Source: Campylobacterota bacterium (GTDB taxonomy: Bacteria; Campylobacterota; Campylobacteria; Campylobacterales; Sulfurovaceae). Taken from it: a DNA stretch of 5,756 nt. The DNA lies in the NCBI GenBank assembly GCA_003646505.1, contig QMKT01000126.1, positions 1-5,756 on the forward strand. Reading direction: 5' to 3'. How positions within the stretch are numbered: position 1 is the first letter of the stretch; every line of letters starts with the position of its first letter. Positions 1 to 5,620 of this stretch are shown here, piece after piece. Under the pieces are notes generated by a model. It was not told the origin of the DNA, did not search any database, and saw only the letters and a list, made by a program, of their open reading frames with translations. Position numbers and translations under genes: made by a program.

Positions 1-47
1 AGTGCTTTTTGTATACGGTATAGTATTTCATTTGTAGAGATGAGCAT

Positions 48-512
48 TTATTTTTTTCCTGTTTCTTCTGCAAGGTTTGAAAGTGCAATTTTTGCTTTGT
101 TAAGTATTCTTAAGCAGTTTTTGTCTTTTATATTGTGTTTGAGTGACCAATATTCCGGGTTAGTGTATGAAATACGGGTTGTACCTTCATAATCTGTTGT
201 AACAAGCATACGAAGTGGCAAGTCTAAGCCCATAGTAGGGTTACAGTTCATAAGTACTGTACCCATTTTAGGATTACCAAAAACCACAACAGTTTCCGGT
301 TTTAAGTTCAGTTGGACAGCATTCGCATTTGCCTTGTGGTCTATAGTAGAGAAATGTGTTAAACCTTGTGTATTAATGAGGCTCTCAAGTTTTTTTACTG
401 TACTTGCATGGTCATTTTGACTTTCAATAATGTTAATAAAAGTGCCTTTTTTACTATCACATCCAATGAATGCCAAAGAAATAAAACCAATTAAAAAAAC
501 TTTCTTCATCAT
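48..512 (-). CDS. DUF302-domain lipoprotein
   Basis: A 154-residue protein. Residues 3-17 form a short basic and hydrophobic signal peptide ending in FIGC, so Cys18 is the probable lipidated residue. Asp19 follows it at +2, which in E. coli would favour inner-membrane retention; whether that rule holds here is unknown. The rest, roughly residues 45-125, matches the DUF302 pattern: an IDHKANA segment (58-64), VVVFGNPKMGT (75-85), NPTMGLDLPLRMLV (91-104) and ISYTNPEYW (114-122). DUF302 proteins are small periplasmic or lipid-anchored proteins of unknown biochemical role. Two adjacent ATG codons (512 and 509) compete for the start. The AGGAGG at 518-523 lies 5 nt from the first and 8 nt from the second, so either is possible. 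It follows ychF by only 22 nt on the same strand and is probably cotranscribed with it. The stop TAA is preceded by an A7 run. Confidence 0.88.
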   Translation of the reverse strand: MMKKVFLIGFISLAFIGCDSKKGTFINIIESQNDHASTVKKLESLINTQGLTHFSTIDHKANANAVQLNLKPETVVVFGNPKMGTVLMNCNPTMGLDLPLRMLVTTDYEGTTRISYTNPEYWSLKHNIKDKNCLRILNKAKIALSNLAEETGKK

Positions 513-534
513 ACTTTCCTCCTGCTATGCTTAT

Positions 535-1638
535 TTATACGTTAAAACGGAAGTGCATTACATCACCATCCTGAACGATGTACTCTTTACCTTCAAGTCT
601 ATTTTTACCTGCTTCTTTTGCACCAGATTCTCCATCAAACTCTACAAAGTCGTCATAAGAGATGACTTCTGCACGGATAAAGCCTTTTTCAAAGTCATTA
701 TGGATAACAGCTGCTGCTTTAGGTGCGGTTGTGTTTTTACGTATGGTCCAGGCACGTACTTCTTTTACCCCTGCAGTAAAGTATGATTGAAGACCCAGTT
801 TATCAAAGCCTTTATGAATGATCTGCTCCAGTCCTGATTCTGTTACACCAAGATCGGTAAGCATCTCTTCACGTTCTTCATCATCAAAATCTACCATATC
901 TTCTTCAACCTTGGCACAAAGTTTGATGACCTCTGAGTCTCTTTCTTCTGCGTACGCTTTGAGCTTTTCTACATACTCATTGTCTTCGCCAAGTCCATCT
1001 TCATCTACATTTGCACCATAGATGATAGGTTTAGAAGTAAGAAGACGTAGATCTTTGTTCATTGCTATAAAGCCATCACTCTCTACATCTTCAAAAGTAG
1101 AAACAGGAGAACCATCTTCTATATGTAAAAGTAAAGCTTCTGCAACAACAAGTTGTTCTTTGGCATCCTTGTCATTCCCTTTTGCTTTCTTCTTAAGCAT
1201 TTCAATACGTTTAAGTAGTGCATCAATATCAGCAAAAAGTAATTCCTGCTCAATGATCTCAACATCACGGATAGGGTCTATAGAACCTTCAGTATGAACA
1301 ATGTTATCATCTGCAAAACATCGTACAATATGCAAAATTACTTCAGTCTCACGGATATTTCCAAGAAATTTATTTCCCAGACCTTCACCTTTGCTGGCTC
1401 CTGCAACAAGACCGGCAATATCTACAAAATCAAGTGTAGAATACTGTACTTTTTCAGGGGTCACTATCCGAGCAAGCTCATCTAATCTTTTGTCTGGAAC
1501 GGGCACTACTGCCTTATTTGGTTCTATGGTACAAAACGGGTAGTTCGCAGATTCTGCATTTTGTGCTTTGGTCAGTGCGTTAAAAGTTGTAGATTTTCCT
1601 ACATTTGGTAGTCCAACAAGTCCGATGCCTAATCCCAT
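535..1638 (-). CDS. ychF: Redox-regulated ATPase YchF (Obg-family, OLA1-like)
   Basis: A 367-residue cytoplasmic P-loop NTPase, close to the E. coli YchF length of about 363. The N-terminal G domain shows the G1 P-loop GLPNVGKST (residues 9-17), G3 DIAGL (73-77) and the non-canonical G4 motif NVDE (210-213). NVDE replaces NKxD and explains why this family prefers ATP over GTP. His115, in DDNIVH, aligns with the family's conserved histidine. A helical insertion (about 130-200) and the C-terminal TGS domain (about 284-367, starting near SYFTAGVKEVRAWT and ending in DGDVMHFRFNV) complete the family architecture. Family members bind ribosomes and modulate translation under stress; the precise role is not settled. 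The ATG at 1638 is preceded by AAGGA about 7 nt upstream. The gene diverges from the antiporter gene and probably heads a two-gene transcript with the DUF302 lipoprotein gene. All key residues are intact. Confidence 0.97.
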   Translation of the reverse strand: MGLGIGLVGLPNVGKSTTFNALTKAQNAESANYPFCTIEPNKAVVPVPDKRLDELARIVTPEKVQYSTLDFVDIAGLVAGASKGEGLGNKFLGNIRETEVILHIVRCFADDNIVHTEGSIDPIRDVEIIEQELLFADIDALLKRIEMLKKKAKGNDKDAKEQLVVAEALLLHIEDGSPVSTFEDVESDGFIAMNKDLRLLTSKPIIYGANVDEDGLGEDNEYVEKLKAYAEERDSEVIKLCAKVEEDMVDFDDEEREEMLTDLGVTESGLEQIIHKGFDKLGLQSYFTAGVKEVRAWTIRKNTTAPKAAAVIHNDFEKGFIRAEVISYDDFVEFDGESGAKEAGKNRLEGKEYIVQDGDVMHFRFNV

Positions 1639-1666
1639 GGTAATTCCTTCAGTATATATTGTCGTG

Positions 1667-1672
1667 ATTTTA
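1667..1672 (-). promoter_or_regulatory. Candidate -10 box for ychF
   Basis: On the minus strand this reads TAAAAT within GATAAAAT. A start about 7 nt downstream would leave a leader of about 21 nt containing the AAGGA site. No convincing -35 element is present, which is common in Campylobacterota. A TATACT at 1651-1656 is too close to the ribosome binding site to be the better candidate. Confidence 0.35.
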
Positions 1673-1714
1673 TCTAAATGTTGGTGAATAGGGGATTAAG
1701 AGGCTATATTTATG

Positions 1715-1720
1715 TATAAT
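1715..1720 (+). promoter_or_regulatory. Candidate -10 box for the antiporter gene
   Basis: A perfect TATAAT preceded by TG lies 25 nt upstream of the GTG start. The expected start of transcription is near 1727, giving a leader of about 19 nt that carries AGGA at 1735-1738. The -35 region (around 1692-1697) does not resemble TTGACA. It shares the 107-bp divergent intergenic region with ychF. Confidence 0.5.
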
Positions 1721-1745
1721 AGAAAAAAGTTTTCAGGACAGATTT

Positions 1746-3374
1746 GTGGAACATGCACTTATTATATTTATCATCACTATTGCTATCTCTACTGTACTTA
1801 ATGTTTTTTTAAAAAAACTTGATATCCCTACAGTTATTGGCTATATCATAGCAGGGTTAGCTATCTCTTCTATTTTTCATTTTCAAGAAGATTCCAAAGA
1901 GATGTTGTCCCACCTGGCAGAGTTTGGTATCGTTTTTCTTATGTTTACTATAGGCTTGGAATTCTCTGTAAAACATTTAAAAAACATGAAAAAAGAAGTT
2001 TTTGTTTATGGAGGATTACAGGTTATCCTTTCTGGACTATTTTTTACTGCCTTGGCATCATTCTTTTTAGGATTAGAACAAAAACCCGCTATAGTGGTAG
2101 GCTTTGCACTTGCACTTTCTTCAACCGCCATTGTATTGAAGTTTTTGAATGAAAATAATCAACTGCATTCTGCTTATGGGCGTGTGACACTGGGGATTCT
2201 ACTTTTTCAAGATCTCGCAGTGATACCTATACTTTTAATGATCTCATTTTTTACTTCAGAAACAGAGTCAGTGAGCATACTACTTTTAGAAACGGCTATT
2301 TCTGCTATGGTTGTCTTCTTCATCATTTTCATAGGCGGAAAATATACTGTTGAACACTTTTTTAATTGGATCACCTCTTCAGATTCAAGTGAGATATTTC
2401 TAGTAACAGTTTTACTTGTTGTTGTTAGTGCTTCTGTTTTGGCTGATTATTTTGGTTTTACGTACTCATTAGGTGCATTTTTAGCAGGTATGACTTTAGC
2501 TGAGACAAAATACCGCTACCGTATAGAAGCAGATCTTATCCCCTTTAGAGATATATTATTAGGTGTATTTTTTGTAACCATCGGTATGCAAATAGATTGG
2601 CATTCAATCGTGAATTATGGTCATATTATCGCAGCACTGTTTGTGGGTATATTACTCTTAAAAGGTCTTTTAATATTTATAATGTTACGCTTTTTTATAC
2701 CTAAACGAACAGCTATAAAAACAGCTTTTGCACTTTTTCAGGTTGGGGAATTCTCCCTAGCCATCTTTGCATTGGCAAATGCGCATGAGCTCATAGACAG
2801 CACCTTGAATCAAATTATGATCATTACCATAGTACTTTCCATGATATTAACTCCTTTTGTACTTAAAAGTCTTAACAGGATCGCAAATAAATTTAGTAAA
2901 GAACCTGAGCTTTTAAGAGAACGTGCATTGATAGGGACAACTTACCATGATCATGTAATTATTTGTGGCTATGGTCCTGTAGGTCAAATGTTAGCAAAAA
3001 AGTTTAGAGAAAAACAATTACTGTATATCATACTTGATAATAATATAAAGTTGGTGGATAAAGCCATTGCAGAAGGAGAAGAGGCGATCTTCCTTGCTAA
3101 TGCTGCACAAAAAATGGTACTTGAACATTTTAATATCAATGATTCTATCGCCATTATAGTGACAGTAGAAAATCCTGTACGGATGCAACTGATCTGTGAA
3201 AATATAGTGACCTTTGGTCCAAAGGTTCATAGTATTGTAAAAGTTGTCAACTCTGCGGAAAAAGATATTATAGAAAGTTTGGGTGTAAATCATGTACTTA
3301 ACGGAAAAGATATTGTAGCTGACAGGCTGGCTGAAGAAGCACTAGCCTGTAGATTTGGGGTAGAGAAAGATTAG
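1746..3374 (+). CDS. kefB: Monovalent cation:proton antiporter, CPA2 family (KefB/KefC type) with RCK N domain
   Basis: A 542-residue inner-membrane transporter predicted to exchange K+ or Na+ for H+. Residues 1-378 contain about 12-13 hydrophobic segments with CPA2 signatures: PTVIGYIIAG (28-37), FGIVFLMFTIGLEFS (60-74), LALSSTAIVLKFL (122-134) and the ion-site motif FQDLAVIP (154-161) with Gln155-Asp156. LGAFLAGMTLAET (242-254) is followed by the loop IEADLIPF (260-267), which resembles the acidic regulatory loop of KefC. A cytosolic RCK/TrkA-N domain begins at HVIICGYGPVGQ (403-414), a Rossmann GxGxxG with Asp431 at the end of the second strand, consistent with NAD(H) binding. It ends near residue 520, with no TrkA-C domain, so the protein is shorter than E. 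coli KefB or KefC (about 600). The start is GTG at 1746, with AGGA 7 nt upstream; the ATG at 1753 is out of frame. No KefF-like partner is visible, so glutathione gating cannot be claimed. The gene symbol denotes the family only. Confidence 0.9.
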   Translation: MEHALIIFIITIAISTVLNVFLKKLDIPTVIGYIIAGLAISSIFHFQEDSKEMLSHLAEFGIVFLMFTIGLEFSVKHLKNMKKEVFVYGGLQVILSGLFFTALASFFLGLEQKPAIVVGFALALSSTAIVLKFLNENNQLHSAYGRVTLGILLFQDLAVIPILLMISFFTSETESVSILLLETAISAMVVFFIIFIGGKYTVEHFFNWITSSDSSEIFLVTVLLVVVSASVLADYFGFTYSLGAFLAGMTLAETKYRYRIEADLIPFRDILLGVFFVTIGMQIDWHSIVNYGHIIAALFVGILLLKGLLIFIMLRFFIPKRTAIKTAFALFQVGEFSLAIFALANAHELIDSTLNQIMIITIVLSMILTPFVLKSLNRIANKFSKEPELLRERALIGTTYHDHVIICGYGPVGQMLAKKFREKQLLYIILDNNIKLVDKAIAEGEEAIFLANAAQKMVLEHFNINDSIAIIVTVENPVRMQLICENIVTFGPKVHSIVKVVNSAEKDIIESLGVNHVLNGKDIVADRLAEEALACRFGVEKD

Positions 3375-4837
3375 TGAAGGCTCTCATCCTTAGCTAGCTT
3401 TTCGATAAGCTTCACCATCATTCTAACTCCCGCACCTGAAGCACCATGAGGATTTTCCCCCCATGCATGTTCTACAAATGCTGGTCCTGCGATGTCTATG
3501 TGTGCCCACTTATCTGTATGTTCCTTGTCTATAAACTCTGAAAGGAACTGTCCTGCTGTGATCGCCCCGCCATAACGTGTATTTGAAATGTTGCACACGT
3601 CTGCTATCTCAGACTTTATGGTTTTTTTAAGGTAAGGGTTGAAGTCTAGAGCTGTTGCAAGTTCACCTGAATTTTTTGCCTCTTTAACCACAAGCGATTT
3701 TATCTTCTCAGAGTTTCCCATAACACCTGAAGTGTAATGACCCACACCTACAACACAAGCACCAGTAAGCGTAGCAAAGTCGAAGAGGTAATCAGATTTT
3801 ACTTCTTGCTGTGCATAACAAAGTGTATCTGCAAGTACCAAACGACCTTCTGCATCGGTATTGCGTATTTCTATAGTCTTTCCATTTTTAGCTACAAGTA
3901 CATCATCTGGCTTATAAGCATCTCCGCCTATCATATTTTCAACAGCACCTACAAAACCATGAACCTCTATAGGAAGATTAAGTTCTGCAACCGCTTTCAT
4001 AATACCCAGTACAGCAGACCCACCACTTTTATCGGACTTCATAGTAACCATATAATCTGCAGGCTTTAAACTCAATCCACCCGAATCATAAGTGAGTCCT
4101 TTACCAACAAGTGTCACAACACATTTTGCTTTTTTAGGTATATGCGTAAGGTGTATCACTCTTGGTGTATGACGACTTGCACGGGCAACAGCCAAAAGTG
4201 TTTCCATTTTTTCTTTTTTAAGTGCTTTTGGTTTGAGGATTTTACAGCTTAGTCCAGTATTCTCAGCCATGCCTTCTGCAATACTCGCCATCACAGCGGG
4301 GTAACAGTCATCTGGTGTTGTATTGACAATATCACGCGTAAAATTTGTAGCATCAGCTGTGATCTGTGCTTTGTGTATGACTAAAGAAGCTTTTTCTATA
4401 TCAATTTCAAGTCCATTATATTCTTCAAGTGATAGAGATATATGCTTGATAGGGCATTCATTTTTTTTGCTTTTATACGTTTCAAATGTGTAGGCCCCCA
4501 AAATAAAACCTTCAACCATTGCTCGAAGTGTATAGGTGCACCCTTTATTTGTGTATGTAGCCACTTTGAGAGATTTATATTTCGTTCCAAGCAGTGCTTT
4601 CATGACATTTGCAGCAGCACGTCTGATGTCTGCTCCTTTAAGTGAAGAAGCACCCACATAGAGTCTGTTCTTCTCTACAAGTAGACAAGTCTCATCCTGC
4701 TCACAAGAAAAACCAGCTTTTTTAAGAAGCTTTTTATCATGTATAAAACAGTGTTTTAAGTTACCATCTACAACGATAACAACTTCCAACTCACCACTAA
4801 TATCTGCAACGGGCAGTACTGTTAATTCAAAATTCAT
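3371..4837 (-). CDS. pepA: Leucyl aminopeptidase (peptidase family M17)
   Basis: A 488-residue cytosolic metallo-aminopeptidase that removes N-terminal residues such as leucine from peptides. M17 enzymes form hexamers with two metal ions per subunit. The N-terminal half (about 1-160) is the divergent domain. The catalytic domain has every expected residue: Lys246 and Asp251 in GKGLTYDSGG, catalytic Lys258 in LSLKP, Asp269 in MKSDKSGG, and Asp328, Glu330 and Arg332 in the signature NTDAEGRL (326-333). All seven sit at a constant offset of 24 from the E. coli PepA residues as I recall them. The ATG at 4837 has GAGGA 7 nt upstream. An upstream ATG at 4850 is out of frame. Its TAA stop overlaps the TAG of the convergent antiporter gene, leaving no room for a terminator between them. 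It has its own promoter and is separated from the upstream toxin gene by 113 nt. The E. coli enzyme also binds DNA; nothing here tests that. Confidence 0.97.
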   Translation of the reverse strand: MNFELTVLPVADISGELEVVIVVDGNLKHCFIHDKKLLKKAGFSCEQDETCLLVEKNRLYVGASSLKGADIRRAAANVMKALLGTKYKSLKVATYTNKGCTYTLRAMVEGFILGAYTFETYKSKKNECPIKHISLSLEEYNGLEIDIEKASLVIHKAQITADATNFTRDIVNTTPDDCYPAVMASIAEGMAENTGLSCKILKPKALKKEKMETLLAVARASRHTPRVIHLTHIPKKAKCVVTLVGKGLTYDSGGLSLKPADYMVTMKSDKSGGSAVLGIMKAVAELNLPIEVHGFVGAVENMIGGDAYKPDDVLVAKNGKTIEIRNTDAEGRLVLADTLCYAQQEVKSDYLFDFATLTGACVVGVGHYTSGVMGNSEKIKSLVVKEAKNSGELATALDFNPYLKKTIKSEIADVCNISNTRYGGAITAGQFLSEFIDKEHTDKWAHIDIAGPAFVEHAWGENPHGASGAGVRMMVKLIEKLAKDESLH

Positions 4838-4851
4838 TTATAATCCTCATG

Positions 4852-4868
4852 GGTCTACTATGTAGACC
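4852..4868. promoter_or_regulatory. Perfect 17-bp dyad at the pepA transcription start / 5' leader
   Basis: GGTCTAC-TAT-GTAGACC is a perfect inverted repeat with 7-bp arms. It lies just downstream of the pepA -10 box, so its first base coincides with the predicted start of transcription, and it ends 14 nt before the ATG. It could be an operator for a dimeric regulator overlapping +1. Alternatively, in RNA, it could be a 5'-terminal stem-loop just upstream of the GAGGA site. Confidence 0.55.
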
Positions 4869-4874
4869 AAATTT

Positions 4875-4880
4875 ATTATA
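4875..4880 (-). promoter_or_regulatory. Candidate -10 box for pepA
   Basis: The minus strand reads TATAAT. A start about 7 nt downstream falls at about 4868, giving a leader of about 31 nt. A second, weaker box, TATACT, lies at 4884-4889. The spaced -35 position (4898-4903) reads TTACTT, a poor match. Confidence 0.5.
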
Positions 4881-4939
4881 GTGAGTATATCAAAGATAAG
4901 TAAAAATATGTTTGAATGATTGAAATTTAGTAGCGCGTA

Positions 4940-4946
4940 CTTGTTA
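4940..4946 (-). mobile_element. Possible attC remnant (TAACAAG half-site) after the toxin gene
   Basis: The minus strand reads TAACAAG four bases after the toxin stop codon, followed by a small GC-rich patch (4930-4940, containing GCGC) in otherwise AT-rich DNA. The same seven bases occur in the first arm of the attC-like element upstream (5602-5608), also just after a stop codon. No matching second arm is visible on the pepA side, so at best this is a truncated site. The match is short and could be chance. Confidence 0.25.
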
Positions 4947-4950
4947 TGTG

Positions 4951-5220
4951 TTAATCGTATGCCTGTTGCCTATGTTTAAAATCAACAATTGCTACGATAA
5001 GCTTGTCGTCTTTGATAAGATAAAAGAGTCTATAGTTTCCAATTCTATATCTATAGTAGCCCTCAAGATTATCTTTTAGTTTTTTAATATTTGTTCCGTA
5101 AAAAGGGTTTTCTCTAAGTTGAGGATAAACAAAATTTTCAATTTTAGAATATAGCTTTTTATCTATCTTCTTTTTTACTTTTTCAAAAGTTTTAGTTTCA
5201 GCAATTTGATACTTAGACAA
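4951..5220 (-). CDS. RelE/ParE-family toxin of a type II toxin-antitoxin module
   Basis: An 89-residue basic protein with the compact RelE fold pattern: an N-terminal strand, a lysine-rich helical pair (10-38), then LKDNLEGYYRYRIGNYRLFY (48-67) and the C-terminal strand IVDFKHRQQAYD (78-89). By eye against E. coli RelE, Arg64 in GNYRLFY matches Arg61, Arg57 and Arg59 stand where Lys52 and Lys54 lie, Arg84 falls near Arg81, and Tyr88 matches Tyr87. That favours a ribosome-dependent mRNA endonuclease, but RelE and ParE (gyrase) toxins cannot be separated reliably from sequence alone. The start is TTG at 5220; the protein contains no internal methionine and no in-frame ATG lies nearby upstream. 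It overlaps the antitoxin stop by 8 nt and has only a weak distant AAGG, so it is probably translated by coupling to the antitoxin. Confidence 0.88.
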   Translation of the reverse strand: MSKYQIAETKTFEKVKKKIDKKLYSKIENFVYPQLRENPFYGTNIKKLKDNLEGYYRYRIGNYRLFYLIKDDKLIVAIVDFKHRQQAYD

Positions 5221-5449
5221 TTTTATAATCGCCTTTTTTGAAATCCTCTAATCCATTCATTAGATTTTTAACAAGTTCTTTATCCTCTAAAATTTCAGAC
5301 ATTTCATCTTTTTCTACAAATTGTGATGAAGTTAAGTATTGCATTGTTGCAAATTCTATGAAGTTTGAAAGGTTTCTTTTTTGTCCATCTGCTGCAAGTT
5401 TTATCATATTATAGATAGAGTCATCTACTCTCATTGTAACTGTTTTCAT
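5213..5449 (-). CDS. Ribbon-helix-helix antitoxin of a type II toxin-antitoxin module
   Basis: A 78-residue protein. The N-terminal part is a MetJ/Arc-type ribbon-helix-helix DNA-binding domain: strand KTVTMRVDD (2-10), helix SIYNMIKLAADG (11-22), then LSNFIEFATMQYL (27-39). The acidic C-terminal part (about 45-78, including LEDKELVKNLMNGLEDFKKG) is the likely toxin-neutralising segment. The ATG at 5449 is chosen because AAGGA lies 7 nt upstream and because a consensus promoter sits directly before it. A longer frame from an ATG at 5500 would start between that promoter's -35 and -10 boxes, upstream of the predicted transcription start. The antitoxin precedes and overlaps its toxin, the usual order, and probably represses its own operon. 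The closest named antitoxin subfamily cannot be assigned by eye. Confidence 0.88.
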   Translation of the reverse strand: MKTVTMRVDDSIYNMIKLAADGQKRNLSNFIEFATMQYLTSSQFVEKDEMSEILEDKELVKNLMNGLEDFKKGDYKIV

Positions 5450-5460
5450 AATTGAATCCT

Positions 5461-5490
5461 TTGAATACTTATTTATACTATTATATTCAA
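5461..5490. promoter_or_regulatory. Candidate antitoxin operator (inverted repeat over the -10 box)
   Basis: Perfect 7-bp arms TTGAATA (5461-5467) and TATTCAA (5484-5490) are separated by 16 bp and flank the predicted transcription start and -10 box. The TTGAAT core recurs at 5452-5457, nine bases from the copy at 5461. This is a plausible array of half-sites for ribbon-helix-helix autorepression, though AT-rich DNA makes such repeats less surprising. Confidence 0.4.
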
Positions 5491-5508
5491 TTTTATTCAT
5501 TTTGTCAA
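5480..5508 (-). promoter_or_regulatory. Perfect consensus sigma-70 promoter of the toxin-antitoxin operon
   Basis: The minus strand shows TTGACA (5503-5508), exactly 17 bp, then TATAAT (5480-5485). Transcription should start near 5473, giving a leader of about 24 nt with AAGGA before the antitoxin ATG. It is the only promoter in the window with both boxes at consensus. Confidence 0.85.
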
Positions 5509-5529
5509 CTACTCAAGTTTTACATAAAG

Positions 5530-5611
5530 ATTAAACTCAGCTGACCTGCAATACAGAGTGAAGCGCAGCGAAACGGCGTATTGACTGGTCAGCTGCAGTG
5601 CCTTGTTAGCG
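5530..5611 (-). mobile_element. attC: attC-like recombination site (integron cassette attachment site)
   Basis: Read on the minus strand, the element begins with CGCTAAC (5605-5611; the R'' consensus is RYYYAAC), then AAGGCA. Arm CAGCTGACC (5587-5595) is complementary to GGTCAGCTG (5538-5546). The pairing extends two more base pairs (5597-5598 with 5536-5537) if the base at 5596 is left unpaired, like the extrahelical base typical of an attC arm. An inner stem pairs 5578-5583 with 5549-5554, and a 23-nt GC-rich loop lies between. The far end has GTTTAAT (5530-5536), a one-mismatch version of GTTRRRY with essentially no spacer before the arm, so this side is degenerate or truncated. The total of 82 bp fits attC sizes. 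It starts 9 nt after the stop of the preceding ORF and is followed by the toxin-antitoxin promoter, as expected between two cassettes. The alternative is an unrelated structured repeat or terminator-like hairpin. Confidence 0.6.
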
Positions 5612-5620
5612 CGATTTGTG

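Noticed and set aside
10..24. Small dyad TATAC-G-GTATA downstream of the lipoprotein gene, considered as a terminator.
   Set aside because: A one-base loop and AT-rich 5-bp arms cannot form a stable terminator stem, and there is no adequate U-run after it in the reading direction.
430..1543. Several plus-strand open frames (for example 430-786, 818-1021, 1022-1297, 1301-1543).
   Set aside because: They lie antisense to ychF and the lipoprotein gene, are low-complexity or Ser/Cys-rich, lack ribosome binding sites, and are fully explained as antisense shadows of well-conserved genes.
1651..1656. TATACT as the ychF -10 box.
   Set aside because: Transcription would begin at the ribosome binding site, leaving almost no leader; the box at 1667-1672 is better placed.
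4461..4468. T8 run inside pepA (A8 in the coding strand), considered as a phase-variable tract.
   Set aside because: It simply encodes Lys-Lys-Asn in a conserved housekeeping gene with no sign of an alternative product; common in AT-rich genomes.
3018..4645. Open frames antisense to the antiporter gene and antisense or out of frame to pepA (3018-3293, 3737-4069, 4396-4590, 4442-4645).
   Set aside because: No family resemblance and no initiation signals; pepA and the antiporter gene have uninterrupted, motif-complete frames over the same DNA.
4929..4941. Near-palindrome around GCGC after the toxin stop, considered as an intrinsic terminator.
   Set aside because: Only four outer base pairs form, the centre mismatches, and no U-tract follows on the minus strand.
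5450..5500. A 17-residue N-terminal extension of the antitoxin from the ATG at 5500.
   Set aside because: It spans the promoter's -10 region and lies upstream of the predicted transcription start; the ATG at 5449 has the proper ribosome binding site.
5530..5611. Reading the attC-like hairpin as an intrinsic terminator for the upstream ORF.
   Set aside because: The long interrupted stem, 23-nt loop and lack of an immediate U-run fit poorly, and the TAACAAGGC side with an unpaired base fits attC better. It may still reduce read-through.
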